A stretch of 31,282 bases of DNA from Apostichopus californicus (Eukaryota; Echinodermata; Holothuroidea; Aspidochirotida; Stichopodidae): NCBI GenBank assembly GCA_020650975.1, contig JAIPMN010002611.1:721-32002 (forward strand), written 5' to 3'. Of the stretch, positions 1 to 12,400 are shown piece by piece. The notes beneath the pieces were generated by a model that was not told where the DNA came from, ran no database searches, and saw only the letters and a program-made list of their open reading frames with translations. The position numbers and the translations under genes were made by a program. How positions within the stretch are numbered: position 1 is the stretch's first letter; each line of letters opens with the position of its first letter.

Positions 1-353
1 TCTGGCAGTGGTAACATATGTTTCTCCTACTTAATACCCCCTCCCACAAACAACCCCTCCCCCAAACAAACACCACCTCCCCCAAACAAACACCCCCTCC
101 CCCAAACAACCCCCCCCCTCCAAAAAAGAAAGTGGATATCCTGTTGGACTGTAACTACCAATGTACATGATTTGGAACCAAGTCTTGTATTGTTTACATG
201 TTATTGAAAGCCTGTCAGTCAAACCCAGATATAAAATGCATTTGCAACAACTTGCCTACTCTTAATAATAAACGTAACAAATTCAGTGCAGAATGGGGTT
301 ATCTCCAATAATACAGAATCACTGGTAATATGGACACCTGGGATAAATCTTAC
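1..353. other. Intron of SRCAP after exon 25, with C-rich repeat
   Basis: Begins in intron and contains the cytosine-rich array at ~36-121. No further exon was recognised before the window edge. Confidence 0.5.
36..121. repeat. C-rich tandem repeat (tcccccaaacaaacacc units, ~20 bp)
   Basis: About four imperfect copies of a unit near ctcccccaaacaaacaccac. The complementary strand has runs of five or more guanines at regular spacing, which could fold as a G-quadruplex. Confidence 0.75.
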
Positions 354-430
354 CATGAAAAATGTTGAGCTTTTTCTCTTTTCTGTTTCCTTCTTCTCCG
401 CCTCTGCAGCCTCTTTTTGATAGAGTTCTC
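354..430 (-). CDS. SRCAP: SRCAP exon 25 (probable): charged helix before lobe 2
   Basis: Residues ~1777-1802, 77 nt. [20 protein letters not shown], then STFFM. A strong acceptor (CTCTTTTTTCCTGTTCAG|GA), a strong donor (CATG|GTAAGA), and phase 1 to 0, exactly what the previous exon requires. SRCAP has a similar short Lys/Glu helix (YLDSLEEKRKRQ...) ahead of lobe 2, which supports the call. It is the last exon that I can trace. Confidence 0.65.
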
Positions 431-3400
431 CTGAACAGGAAAAAAGAGGAGATGATGAAACATTTAGAGACACTACCTACATCTACCTAGAGACACTACC
501 TGCACCTACCTACACCTACAGACAGGACTACAAACTCGATACATATGACGAGACAGGAATGTAACCCAAGGACAAGGAACGTGGTCAAGAGACTTTCAGA
601 GTTATCAAAGCTGATGAAGTTTGTAAGACTTATAAATATTTAACCATGGGGAACAAAACCACACCATACCATAGAAAATAAACCATACCATACCACAGGA
701 AAGAAACCATACCATACCATGGGAAAGAAACTAGACCATACCACAGGAAAGAAACCACACCATACCACAGAAAGAAACCACACCATACCACGGGAGAGAA
801 ACCATACCATTCCATCTAGAGAGAAACCACACCATACCACCTAGGCAGACACAACACCCAAGACAAAGAAACCACACCACACCACGGGAAAAAAACCACA
901 CCATGCCACAGGAAAGAAGCCATACAATAACATGGGGAAAGAAACCACACAACGCCACAGGAAAGAAACCACACCATACCACAGGTAAGAAATCACACCA
1001 TACCAAGGGAAAGAAACCACTCCATACCACAGGAAAGAAACCACTTAATATAAGTAAAGTACAACTGTTGACAGCATTCTTCATCCAACTTCTACAATAA
1101 GAGAAAGTCAGAAATGAGAATATTGTCGAATTAATGTTGCATTCATCCCTTATTGAGTATAGCCCATTGAAAGAACCACCCATTACACAAGAATGCAACA
1201 TAAAGACAAATAAAACAATGTGCATGATACTTTGTCATCTTGGACAATTCCTTGACCCTTTGTAGGTCAAACCCCCTTTTTAACCCTCCCAAAGTTAAGG
1301 AACTTTCCCAATAAAGCAATAAAGTAATGTGAAATATAAACTGAGGTCATGCCACCACCGATTGAATGGACATACAGTTACATGGGAGGAAGATTGTAAT
1401 AACAAGTTTCAAATCAGGAAAAATCTTTCAAATACATCAATATCATGCTTATCAACATATGAACAATTGCACCATTAACATGCAACAACAAAATACAAAC
1501 AATTCCTGTGCTACAGAAATCCATACATTTGCAAAAAGGATACCCCCAGTTGGGACCATTTTTTCTGCGGTGTACTCTCATGTCCCACTTCAAAGCACTC
1601 CTACTGACATTACGAATACTATAATTCTGGCAGATAACCGTAAGGAACTGCTCATACTGTCAGTACCAGTGCTTTGAAGCATGATATGAGAGAGGAGTAT
1701 AGAGTGGTATTAGCATTAGCAAGTAGCTCCCCCTAACCGGCAGAAAAGGAAAAGCACCCTATGGGTATTCAAGAACGTTTTTCACCAGTCGATGATCGGA
1801 GTGAGATACCACAATTTAAATAATTGATGAAGATGCCTCGTGCATAACAAGATGAAATCATGACAGTGGGGTGAGCAAGTGGTGTGAGCATACAATTTTC
1901 CATGATTGATACCATAGGTGTGCACAGCTGAATATCTTTGCACCTAACCAGTACAGAATGTGTGAATACCAGACATGGTACTAAACCATATACATCCCTC
2001 TTGTAACAATAAGCTATTTTAGAGATTATCATTAGAGTGGGGCAGAATTTTGTCACACCATAGACATTAACAATTTGAGCAAATGTTTTAACATTGTAAC
2101 CTAGAAAGGAAGGTCTCATTTTGGTGCCTAAGAATATTGAACAAAGCCTGTTACAGTCTGGTACCTTATTACAAACTAAGCATGTTACATTTTAGTGCTT
2201 CGAATTACCAACTAAGCCTGTGACATTTTGGGGCCTCAAGTTAATAAGCTATGTACTTTTTCTTTCACTTTAAAAGTGTTCATTCTATATTATATCCAAC
2301 ATTTGACAACTCAAACATTCCTAAGGCAAAAATTCACATGACAATAAATTGTACTACTTGGTCTATATCACACGATGCATGCAAAAATTAGCCTCAAACC
2401 CAACATCTTGTTTATCAAACTTCATCCAAATCCTGGATTTCATAAGAGGACAATCACATCGAGTAATAAGCTGCACTACCTCGTTACCATCAATTAGAAT
2501 AGTTTGTTACTACAAAGGCAATCGACCGGTCACTGAGTCTTTCGGTTAGATACTGATCTTTGTTAATGTTTGTGTTAGTTGTTGTTTTTTTTTTAATGAT
2601 TTAAATGTCAATCAGAGACCAACAGGCCAAGTACCTGTAGTTAACCGCCTAAGATCCTCTTTGTTGAGCAGTTTCATCCTGACTACTGGTCTCTTGGTGG
2701 TCATTATTTGGGGACCCACTAAACCACTACCTGTACTGGAGGAAACTGTGGACAGAGAGATGGGTGATGCAGACAGTGAAATACCAAGAGGAAGAGAGAA
2801 GGAAGAAACAGAAGAGAAACCAAGATAAGCAGGTGAGCGAGCAAAGCGTGTATCCAGAGTTTGAAAATGTGACCATGATATCATGATATCTTATATCATT
2901 TTCACTTGAAATATGTTCACGTTTGAAACTTGAAAAATCATATCAATCAAGTCGACCCCTTGAAACCTCACCCCCTCACCCCTCCCCATTATTTTACACT
3001 TGTTCAAAGGGGGGAACGAGAAAGACATGTTCTTTCTAGTATTAAGTCAATGTGGTACCATCTCTTTCTTCTCTAATAATACTGTCATGTCCTATGATCA
3101 CTTATCATATTTTATGCAACTTTGTATTATTTTGAAATCTTGATGCTCACAAAACAAAAAAAAAGTCCTGGATAACAATTAACGATATTCAGTGCACTAA
3201 GGATCTGGCTAAGATTTTTAATTACTATGTTTGAACTTTTTTCTCTTGTAAGATAAACAAAATTGAATTTGGAAGATTAAGTTGTGAAATTGGTTGCAAC
3301 GTCAAACAATCCTTCCATCCATCCACAAGTGTCTCTCAAAAGGTGACAATCGAGTGGATGACAATGACTTTAAACTCTGAATACCTTTTACACAGTGATG

Positions 3401-6400
3401 CAGATAAAGATGGACAATATGCTTAGGGAGAGAGAGAGCGAGAGAGGAGCAGGTGATTTTTTAACATTGCATGCAGAAATGAAAAGAGGAAATCATATGT
3501 GTACCCCCCACCAACAGAAAAATATGGCAGTATGTGATATTTTCATGATCTAGATTTATGTTCTGGAAAGACTACAGCCCAGATAGGTAATAAAACATTT
3601 CAAGATGTTCATTTGACCACAAAAAGAAATAATAATAATCCCCAAAGTGGGAAAGATGTGACTACTTGCCTTACAAATGATGGTAATAAAAGCTAGGCAA
3701 TTGTTTGGCTTATTTGCATGAATTTTACAGCTACTTGTGGTATTCCAGTGCTTGAAGAATTTAAATTGCTATCAGCTATGAAGTTGTGATTCACAGGAGG
3801 TGCTGTGGATAATAACAAGTCATTTCTTTGATGTGATGGTGATCATATTCAAATCAACTTTTTAGCTCCATTGGGAAAAGCAAGGTCAAACTAGAACTGA
3901 ATATAGCAGTATTGTAGTATTGAGTGCTTGCAGTAGTAGAAAGAACTTTTCAGTTGTTCATAGTGTTATTTTCTGAGCGGACAACACACCAGTATAGTCA
4001 TATCCTACAAAGTGAGGGCGCTTGTGAGCACTGTGAGAGGCTCAGAATAAGTTGGCAGCACAGCTAGCCTCTGAAACTGCAAATGTACAGAGACTATATG
4101 AAACTTGAAGTTTCAATGTCCAGTCATGTAGGTATCCTTCACTTGGCCAGTAATGCCAATGTTTTAGCGACCATGCAAACTACAATAAGTATATATATAT
4201 CAGTTGGAGGGATGATTTTAACATCAATATTTTGGTTAATTTGGTTAATATATACTGATGCTAGGGAATGGCAAGAATGCTGTCAGGGAAACTATATTTA
4301 ATATGCTAGTAGGTACACTGATGCAGTAACAAAAACAACATGTTAAATTTGTTTGCAGGGTTACAATATGATGCTGTTTAATTACTATGATGTAATTATG
4401 ATGTAATAACAATGCAATATTCAGACATTACCTACATGTATATAATATCACTAATATGTACTCAATGAGGAGTGCCAGTTACCGGGGTTTAATCAATCCA
4501 ATCTGGTTGTACTGGAGCTAGAAATTATACAATGTAAGAACTATGTTGCTCTGTCTAAAATCTTTGATTTTTGATATACTACCAATGAGGGGGTGTGTCA
4601 CTTGGATGGCTAGCTTTGACGGAAAAACCAAGTCTGAAATGTCCACATGGTTTAACTTTTTGTTTGTTAAGCAACTGACTGTTTTTTGTTTTTTTAATTA
4701 ACTTGTGTATAGACTAAGGTCACAGGTTAGGTCTTTGTTAATTGAATCTTGAAATGTTCTAACTTACAGCGATCAGATAATTTAAACTGCTGAGAAGGAT
4801 CTTTGGGTAACAGATTATAGAAGCAAAAGTTTTTTTTTTGGTTTCAAGGTAGATGACACAAATAGAGTATACAAGCAGGAGTATATAATAAGCAGGGTAA
4901 GGAAAGCCAGTCAAGCTCTGCGAAGGCAACTACACAGCTGGAGGAGGGGTTATGACAGACTGTTTGCAGCAACATCATACACAGACCAATAACAAACAGC
5001 AATTATTATTATTTACAAAAGTCAAAGCAGGGTGTGTGAAGACAGTGATTCATGCATGGTAGCTTTGGCCACTGGCTAGAGGGGAAACCCCAGCTACTAA
5101 CTTACTTGCTGTCAGCTGCCTGACGATCTCAGGTTTGGTATCTACAGTGGTCTCTTTCGTCTTGACCGTGGCAGTCGATACAATCCGTTTGTCCTCCATG
5201 GCGGCGAGAATCCCAGTCCCTGGCTTCGGAAGAGTCTGGGAGGATGAGACCACAGTCGCGGTCGATGATGGAATGATAGTCTGGGGTCTAGCAGTGGTGG
5301 ATATCTGGATGGGTGCCACCGTGCTCACGGTTCTCACTCCCTGGACTTGAACCGTCCTCTGAACTAACTGCTGAGGAGGCGCAGCAGCTGGTTTAGGTTG
5401 TTCCTTAACCACCTGGGGTATGACCACCGGCTGTAGTACTCGGGCCGTGACAGGTGGTGAAGCCGCCGAGACTTTGTTCTGTGGTCTAATCACAGGCTGC
5501 TGGGTGACTGGAGTGACTCCAGTCACCATCTGAGTAGCCAATTTCAATTGATCCTGAACTGTTTGAGGTCTAGGTCGATACATCTGGGCCGACTGCTGTT
5601 GCTGTTGTTGAAGGAGCTGAACAAATGATTGGGTAGTTGGCCTTATCTGAGGTTGGACAGTTTGAGGAGGATGAGGAGGAGGCACTTGGGAAATAGGAGG
5701 GGTTGAATTTACTAAAGGTACACCACTACCACCACCTGCAGATTGTTGTATCAACTGGATTACTCCACCTGAAAATGGAAAAAGATTTATTTAAAGACAA
5801 GACAGCCAAATGGCAGCAAATATGAGACCGAATGAGTCAATATTGCATAAGCCCATGCACGATCAACAGTTGCCAATACTAACATTTACTTTCGCTACCC
5901 TAAGGGTATGAAAAGAGATTCATATCAACTTAAGCAGCAGGCAATAATTTATCATTTAGATTTTGTGTAGCCATTTGAATGCTCTGAATTTTGTCCCGTT
6001 ATAAAATACTACTGTTACTGTGTAAAACACTACTCTACATATTTGCACTTGTTTAGCAATGTGACCCAGTTCTGAATAGCATTTTGCGATGCGTTACTGG
6101 TATCAAATTAAATTCCCTGCTGATTTACAGTCAATGCAACCTTCCCTTCAAGTTGAAAAATAAAGATACAAGAATTTCACCGAGGAAAAAGACGAAAAGA
6201 AACGACAACAGTAACAACAAAACGCACCAGAATGCAATAATTGCATTGTGGTTTCAATGATGCATGAGCAGTTTTCTTCATGAATCTGACGTAATGTATA
6301 GTAAGGGTGTACATGTTTACAAGGGTTTCACGATTTGACCTCTGGTGATCCCAAATGACCTTTGACCTCCACCAAAGACAAAAGGCTTCTAGTACTCAAT

Positions 6401-9400
6401 GTGGTACTCCTACACACTGAATATGAGGTCCTCCCAAGCTTTCCTTCTTGAGATATCATGTTTACAAGGTTTTCACAATTTCACCCAAAGCAAAAAGTTA
6501 ACGACTGAAACTAAAAGGAGTATTTTCACATTTCTTCCATGTGAATGCTGCTCACCTCTTGAGATCTGTCCCAGTTGACTGAGAGGAGAAGCAATCCTAG
6601 GAGCAGCAGCGGCAGTACTCTGGGTCTGTTGAATCTGGACGGTCACTGGCTGACGACCGACCAACTGTTGACGGATCTGAAGACCCTGGTTTAACAACCT
6701 CTGTTGCTGTGGTCAAAGAATGTCATCAAAGTTATAATCAACTATATCCCATAAGTATTTTATGATGAAAAACAAAGACAAAGAACTTGGTTTGTTTGGT
6801 AAAGTGTTTAGAGGAGAGGCAACAGAGGCCTTGACAACCGTCTTGTGGTTGTTTGGAAATGTAGAGGAATACTTTTTATGGCGCTCCTGCGTCATTGCCG
6901 TATTTTTCGTGGGAACAGTTTGGCTCTGAAGCAAAATCATTTTCTGCATCAATTTTGTATCACTTTTGTTACTTCAAGAATGAAGATTTCAAAACTGCAA
7001 GTATTTTCAGGAATTTTTCCTTAAAGAAACAATTTACAAAAACAAATACTTAAAATCACCTACCTGCTGTTGTATAAGCCTCTGCTGAGACAATGGCCCC
7101 ATTGACGTAGCCATGTAACCAGGCAGCTGTTGCAGAGGGGTAGCACTGGGAACACCAGCATTGTGTTGCACTATTGTGAAGGTACCAGGGTTATTGGGGT
7201 TGGACACTAGAGCAAAAGTTCCTCCTGTGAGAGACGGAATTATTGCCTGATGTGTAGCTCCGCCAGCAAACAAACCTGAAATTGTGACAAGAAAAATATT
7301 AATAGCTGTTAAAAAGCAAAAACACCCCGATAAAATGTCATTCTTGTTACAGGGGCCTTGTGTTTTATTCTTCGTGGACCCGGGCCTCAATATTCCGTTG
7401 GGGAACAGGACATTGAAATTCACTTTGAAGCTTTAAAGTTATCTAAATCGAGAGACTCCAAGAACAACCACACACCTGTCATTGTATAGCAGTATTTCTG
7501 CAGTAGAGAATCATCGAAATGTGATTGCAGGAACTAACAGCATGCATCAAATACAAAAGAAGACCAAGTCAAACATGCCACATATTGCCATGTTGAGTAG
7601 TAACCATTAACTCAATATTTCAAAAGATCGTTAAATTCCCTAGGTGTTTATTAAACCTTTTTAACTGACTTGCGCATCAAATGAAAATTCCGAGGACTCA
7701 CCGTGAGGCAAGATGGTTGTCTGCCTGGGTACAGGGGTGCCAGCTGGTGACCTGAGGATGACCTGGGTAACGCCAGGAGAGGACCTTCCTTGCAGATGAG
7801 GAGATGCTGCTCTTAATACTGTTCTGGAGGTTGGTGAAGCAGCTCTCAAGGGAGAGGCCCTTCCATGAGTCTGCTGGGATAAAGATGGACTGCTCCTTCC
7901 CATTGGCAGTTCTGAAACAAATACCACAAAATAAATTGGAGGACTTTCTGAACCTATTTCCTCGAGGTACGTATGTCAAGCCTGGTTCGTGCTTGAATTA
8001 CGCAAATTTTAAATACAATGGAATGACAGATCCTACATATAATCCTACGTAAATTATACAATCAAATTTATACAATAGGAAATATAATAATCGTACAAAA
8101 TTTATGATATATGGCTTAAACATAAACTCAACAAGGGAACAACAGTTAAGTCTTTTTCTGTTTCTTCATAAAACTGGAAAAAAAAAAAGAAGCAAAGGGA
8201 TGAAAACAACTGCTGAAGGTGCCACTGGAAACCAAAAACAATCTAGAGTTGCCCAGCTTTTTACTTATCCGGGGGGGGGGGGTCTCTTGCATCTCTCGTA
8301 CCCCTTCCCTCCCCTCCCTTCAAAGAGCAGTATAATGTGAGCATGTAGAAAACCCTATCACCCCATCAGCAACAGGTCAATCAATGATAACGAATCTATC
8401 AATTACAAAGTTGATTTATTTCAACGATTCTATTACAGCCAGAGCACACAGAGCTCAGTCTGCATCTGGTAATCAATGTCTGATTTTTGTTATTCCCTCT
8501 TCTCAGATCCGAGCAGGGACTATGGCCTCAGCCCGGATTACAAAAGGGGGGTTTTACTGATGCACAGGATCGTATCAGGTACACAGTAAGTTTAAGTACA
8601 AATTTGTATCTTGATATTAGTGATGTAACTTGTGTACTTACTCTCCCTTTGGACGTGAGCCACACCAGGAGGAGTGAGGAGCTTGCCCGGTTTCATCTTC
8701 ATCTTGGGCGGTCTAGGAGGTGGTTTGGGTATTGAATCTATCTCTTCGATCAGTTTCCTTGGTGTCTGTAGCTGTCTCGTCCTGTGAGCTATATACGCTG
8801 GTAGGGTGAGCTCCAGATCGGCCAGACACAGATTGAAGTTAGCCAAGTTGACATGCTATTTAGGAAGAACACCAACGCATGAGTAAATAGTGAAGGTTTA
8901 GCATAACAAGAGGACGTGTTCAGTGAGAGTATCCTGAAGTTACTCCCAATCACTCAAACAAGGCAACTATCACAAAGTTAAATATGTCTTGAAAGTGACT
9001 TTGTTCACACAAAAGTATACAAAGCAACATCTTCTGTACATGATATAAACCTTTCTTACTGCTTAATTTTAATCAATTCTATCATAAGATAAAAATCTTT
9101 GCAAATGCACTATCCTCATCTTCTTGTACATGTGAAGGTCATAGTTTGTGAAACAAATCCTCTTACACAGAGTAAGTCATACTATGGAGCAGGCATCTCA
9201 GTTTTCTACAAGGTGCCCCGGGAGAAATATTGGCAGACACAAATGGCCATGGGGGAACAAAGTCTCACAATTCCTGGAAATGAGCAATGTGCAGGTTAGG
9301 CTGGTCAGATGCTCGATCCTAAGGGTCTTCTGGGCCCACACAACTGATTACTTTTGAATTTTGGACGATCTATTTGCAGGCCACATTGAAATGACTTTGT

Positions 9401-12400
9401 CTGTGGCTGCCAAAATTGGGAACCCCTGTCGTAGAAAGATGAAACCCAACCACATTGCACAAGTTCACCCAATTTGCTGGCTAAGACCAAAACATGGGTT
9501 TCATTCCAAAAATAAAGGAGACTGGAAAATTATTGATGGGGGTTCCCGGTAAAGACGAGACATGCTCTGACATTTGTCTCTTACCTTCAACGGCTGATAG
9601 TCCAAAGCTTTTGTGACCTCCGATGCAGTGCGATAGTTGATCCCCTCCATAACAAACGGAGATACGCTCGGCCGCATCTCAAAGAGGTCCGGATGGTTAC
9701 AGACCTTCCTCAGTTGCATTAAGACATTAATGACACTCAAAAACTGACCAGTCTTCAAGGTCTCTTTGGTTCTGGAAGGAGAAAAAAGAAAGAATAAACA
9801 ATCTTCCACCATGAACCGATCTACACCGATTTAAAACTGTAAACAGAACAGCCACCACCAAAGTGTAAGTTATAAGCCATTCAAATTCTCCCATATGCTC
9901 ATTTGGGCTGCTTAGCAGTATCAGCTAATTGCCTCCGAGGCAGATCATATATCGGTCCTTAGACTGCCAGATGAACTATTCAAGACATTTCACTCACGTT
10001 AACATAAATTACAACAATTCTTGAGCATTGTAGCCAAAGTGAATTCAGAGGTAGGGTGAAGTAAAGATCCCCTGTTGAACCCATGACCCTTCATATCATC
10101 CCAAAGAACAGACATAGGTTTTGAAAAATATCTTACTTTGTCCGTGCCATGAAGTCGTCGTATAGGAATCTTTGCCTCTTTGAGAGCCGACACTTTATGA
10201 CGTGCTCGTACTTCTGTGGCAGCTGCTTCTCCACTTGAGATTTCAAACGACGCAACAAGAATGGTCTCAACACCTGCATCATAAGAAAAGAGAAATGCAG
10301 TGTGAGCTTTACTTGATGTTCGTTCAGCATGCAGCTTAAACTAGACTTACACAGAATTCTATGACCAAAATAAAAAAAAAAATTCTCTGCAAGTTTCAAA
10401 AGCTTGAAAAGGTCACTTTGAAATTTGTCGACCAAAAAAAGGCAATTAAAATGAAAGTTGACAAAATTTAGGTTTAATTTGATCATCTCACTATTATGAG
10501 GTCAGTGATGGATCACACAGGTAAAACTCTCCCGAAATATTTTTACTGAAAAAAACAAAATACTGTAGCAATCTCTGAATCCTAAATATTTCTCATATCA
10601 TGACATCACAATTTGCCGTGAAATCCGCTCGTTTTTCAGGGAATAATTTTTGTGTTCAAAATTTGTGTAGCAGTTTTTGAAGTTCTCCATCCCCAAAAGG
10701 AAGCCAACCGGACCAGTGGTGCAGCGAGAGCATACTTTACCTTGTGCAGACGTTTAATCAGCTTTTCGTTGTACTCTTGGGTTCCTTCGATCATCCCGCT
10801 GAGGGGATTTGAGAACCATTCTCTAAACTCTCGATGGGACTGGAAGACGTGGGGCATGAGAAAATGCATCAAAGACCATAGTTCCATTAAGTTGTTCTGC
10901 AATGGGGTACCCGTAAGGAGTAGCCGCCGTTGGCTGTTGAAATTAAGCAACGTCTGCCACCTGAACGATAAAAAGAAAAAAACATCAACGTACAACGTTT
11001 AATGTAGGACACTGCCGTGGAGGAATCTTTTCAGCATCCAGACAGCTTAGGTCATTTCTAATTCTCTGCATTTCATACAACATGCAACTGGTGGTCAGGT
11101 ATTGCCTGATACATTCACCTGTGTTGCAAAGGGAATTTTGCAATAGATGCAGCATTTCTTTATGACATAGTGCCCAAAAAGCTCTGTATCAATAAAACTT
11201 TTAATTTACATTTTGAGCCACCTACAATTTTGAAGGTACTTCTACTAAAAGTTTCCTGAGTTATCTTGTCTTCTATTCAATAATGGGTCTTATTGTCAAC
11301 ATAAATGCAATACTGAATAGCTTAACTGGGGCAACAAACAAAAGACCCTTAACGACATCAAAAAATTGTTTCTCAATATTCTTGCATCATAAAACTGGAA
11401 CAAGGCAACAGGCCACAGACAGAGGATAATAAACTTTGGAGAGGCAAGGTCTTTATTTTGATGCAAGAAACTACTTAAGACTGAAGATTTCAGGATACCT
11501 TTGAGATTTGAAATTCTTGATATTCTGAGCTTCATCCAGCACGAGGTACTTCCATTTTTTCCTTCTGAAAGATGTGTGGTCCTGAATGACTAACTTGTAT
11601 GAAGTGATACATATATGAAAGGCATTCTGCTTGGTCCATCCCTATGAAAACAAGAGAGTAAAAAAAAAGATAAAAATTAAATTAAATTTAATTTTTCAGC
11701 TACAACAATTTTTGAACCAGTAATCCCAGGATGACAAGTACTGTTCTCTACTATATGAGCTCTTCAATCCTTAGATGGTGGACAGCTCTCTATAACCATT
11801 TCGGTTTTTGGGCGGGCAGTGGGGATGGGGGGCGGGGGTGTGGGAAGGAGTAACAGTACCTTTATTACACTTTAACCAAGGATCACACCTCAGCTTCATT
11901 TGATATAACCCAGAATGCAGAAGGAAAGGAAATTTTGACAGAGATCAAGGAAAACATAACTTGTTTATAATTTCAGTTGATTTTCCTTGTTGATTTGCTT
12001 TTAATTAATTTCATTTGATTTTCCTTGTTGATTTGCTTTTAATTAAAGCACCCTCTGACAACAATTAAGTTGTAGACCATTGAATCTATTTTAACCCAAA
12101 TAATCATACGATACATACCTGACGTTTCTGTTTTCGTTCCTTCTGACTTCCAAAGTAGGTTAGGATCTTAAACCCAGGACACCATTTCTTGAATTCCATT
12201 TCCCAGTTTAACATAACACTGGTAGGAACAACTATCAGATGGGGACCCCAGTTACCTGAAAAATGTCAAAAATACACTACACATGAGAAAGAAAAAACAC
12301 CCTCTCTGACCTTTCTATTTTTGACTAGTACTGGATGTGTTGCATCATAATCATTTGCAAAAAAACTTCCAAATAACTTCCAATTTTTTCCACTACAATT

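Noticed and set aside
640-1225. Several W/F/G/V-rich minus-strand open frames
   Set aside because: They are translations of the 24-bp minisatellite, with no splice or domain support.
1769-2119. 116-codon minus-strand frame
   Set aside because: No conserved motif, no fitting splice sites, and composition like random intron.
5135-5350. Plus-strand frame [12 protein letters not shown]...
   Set aside because: Antisense shadow of SRCAP exon 23.
9534-9550. atgggggttcccgg as the second end of the hAT remnant
   Set aside because: Orientation and sequence do not match the complement of the end at 9415-9427.
9361-9552. Plus-strand frame with a CRRKMKP-like segment
   Set aside because: Falls in an apparent hAT remnant and intron; no homology recognised.
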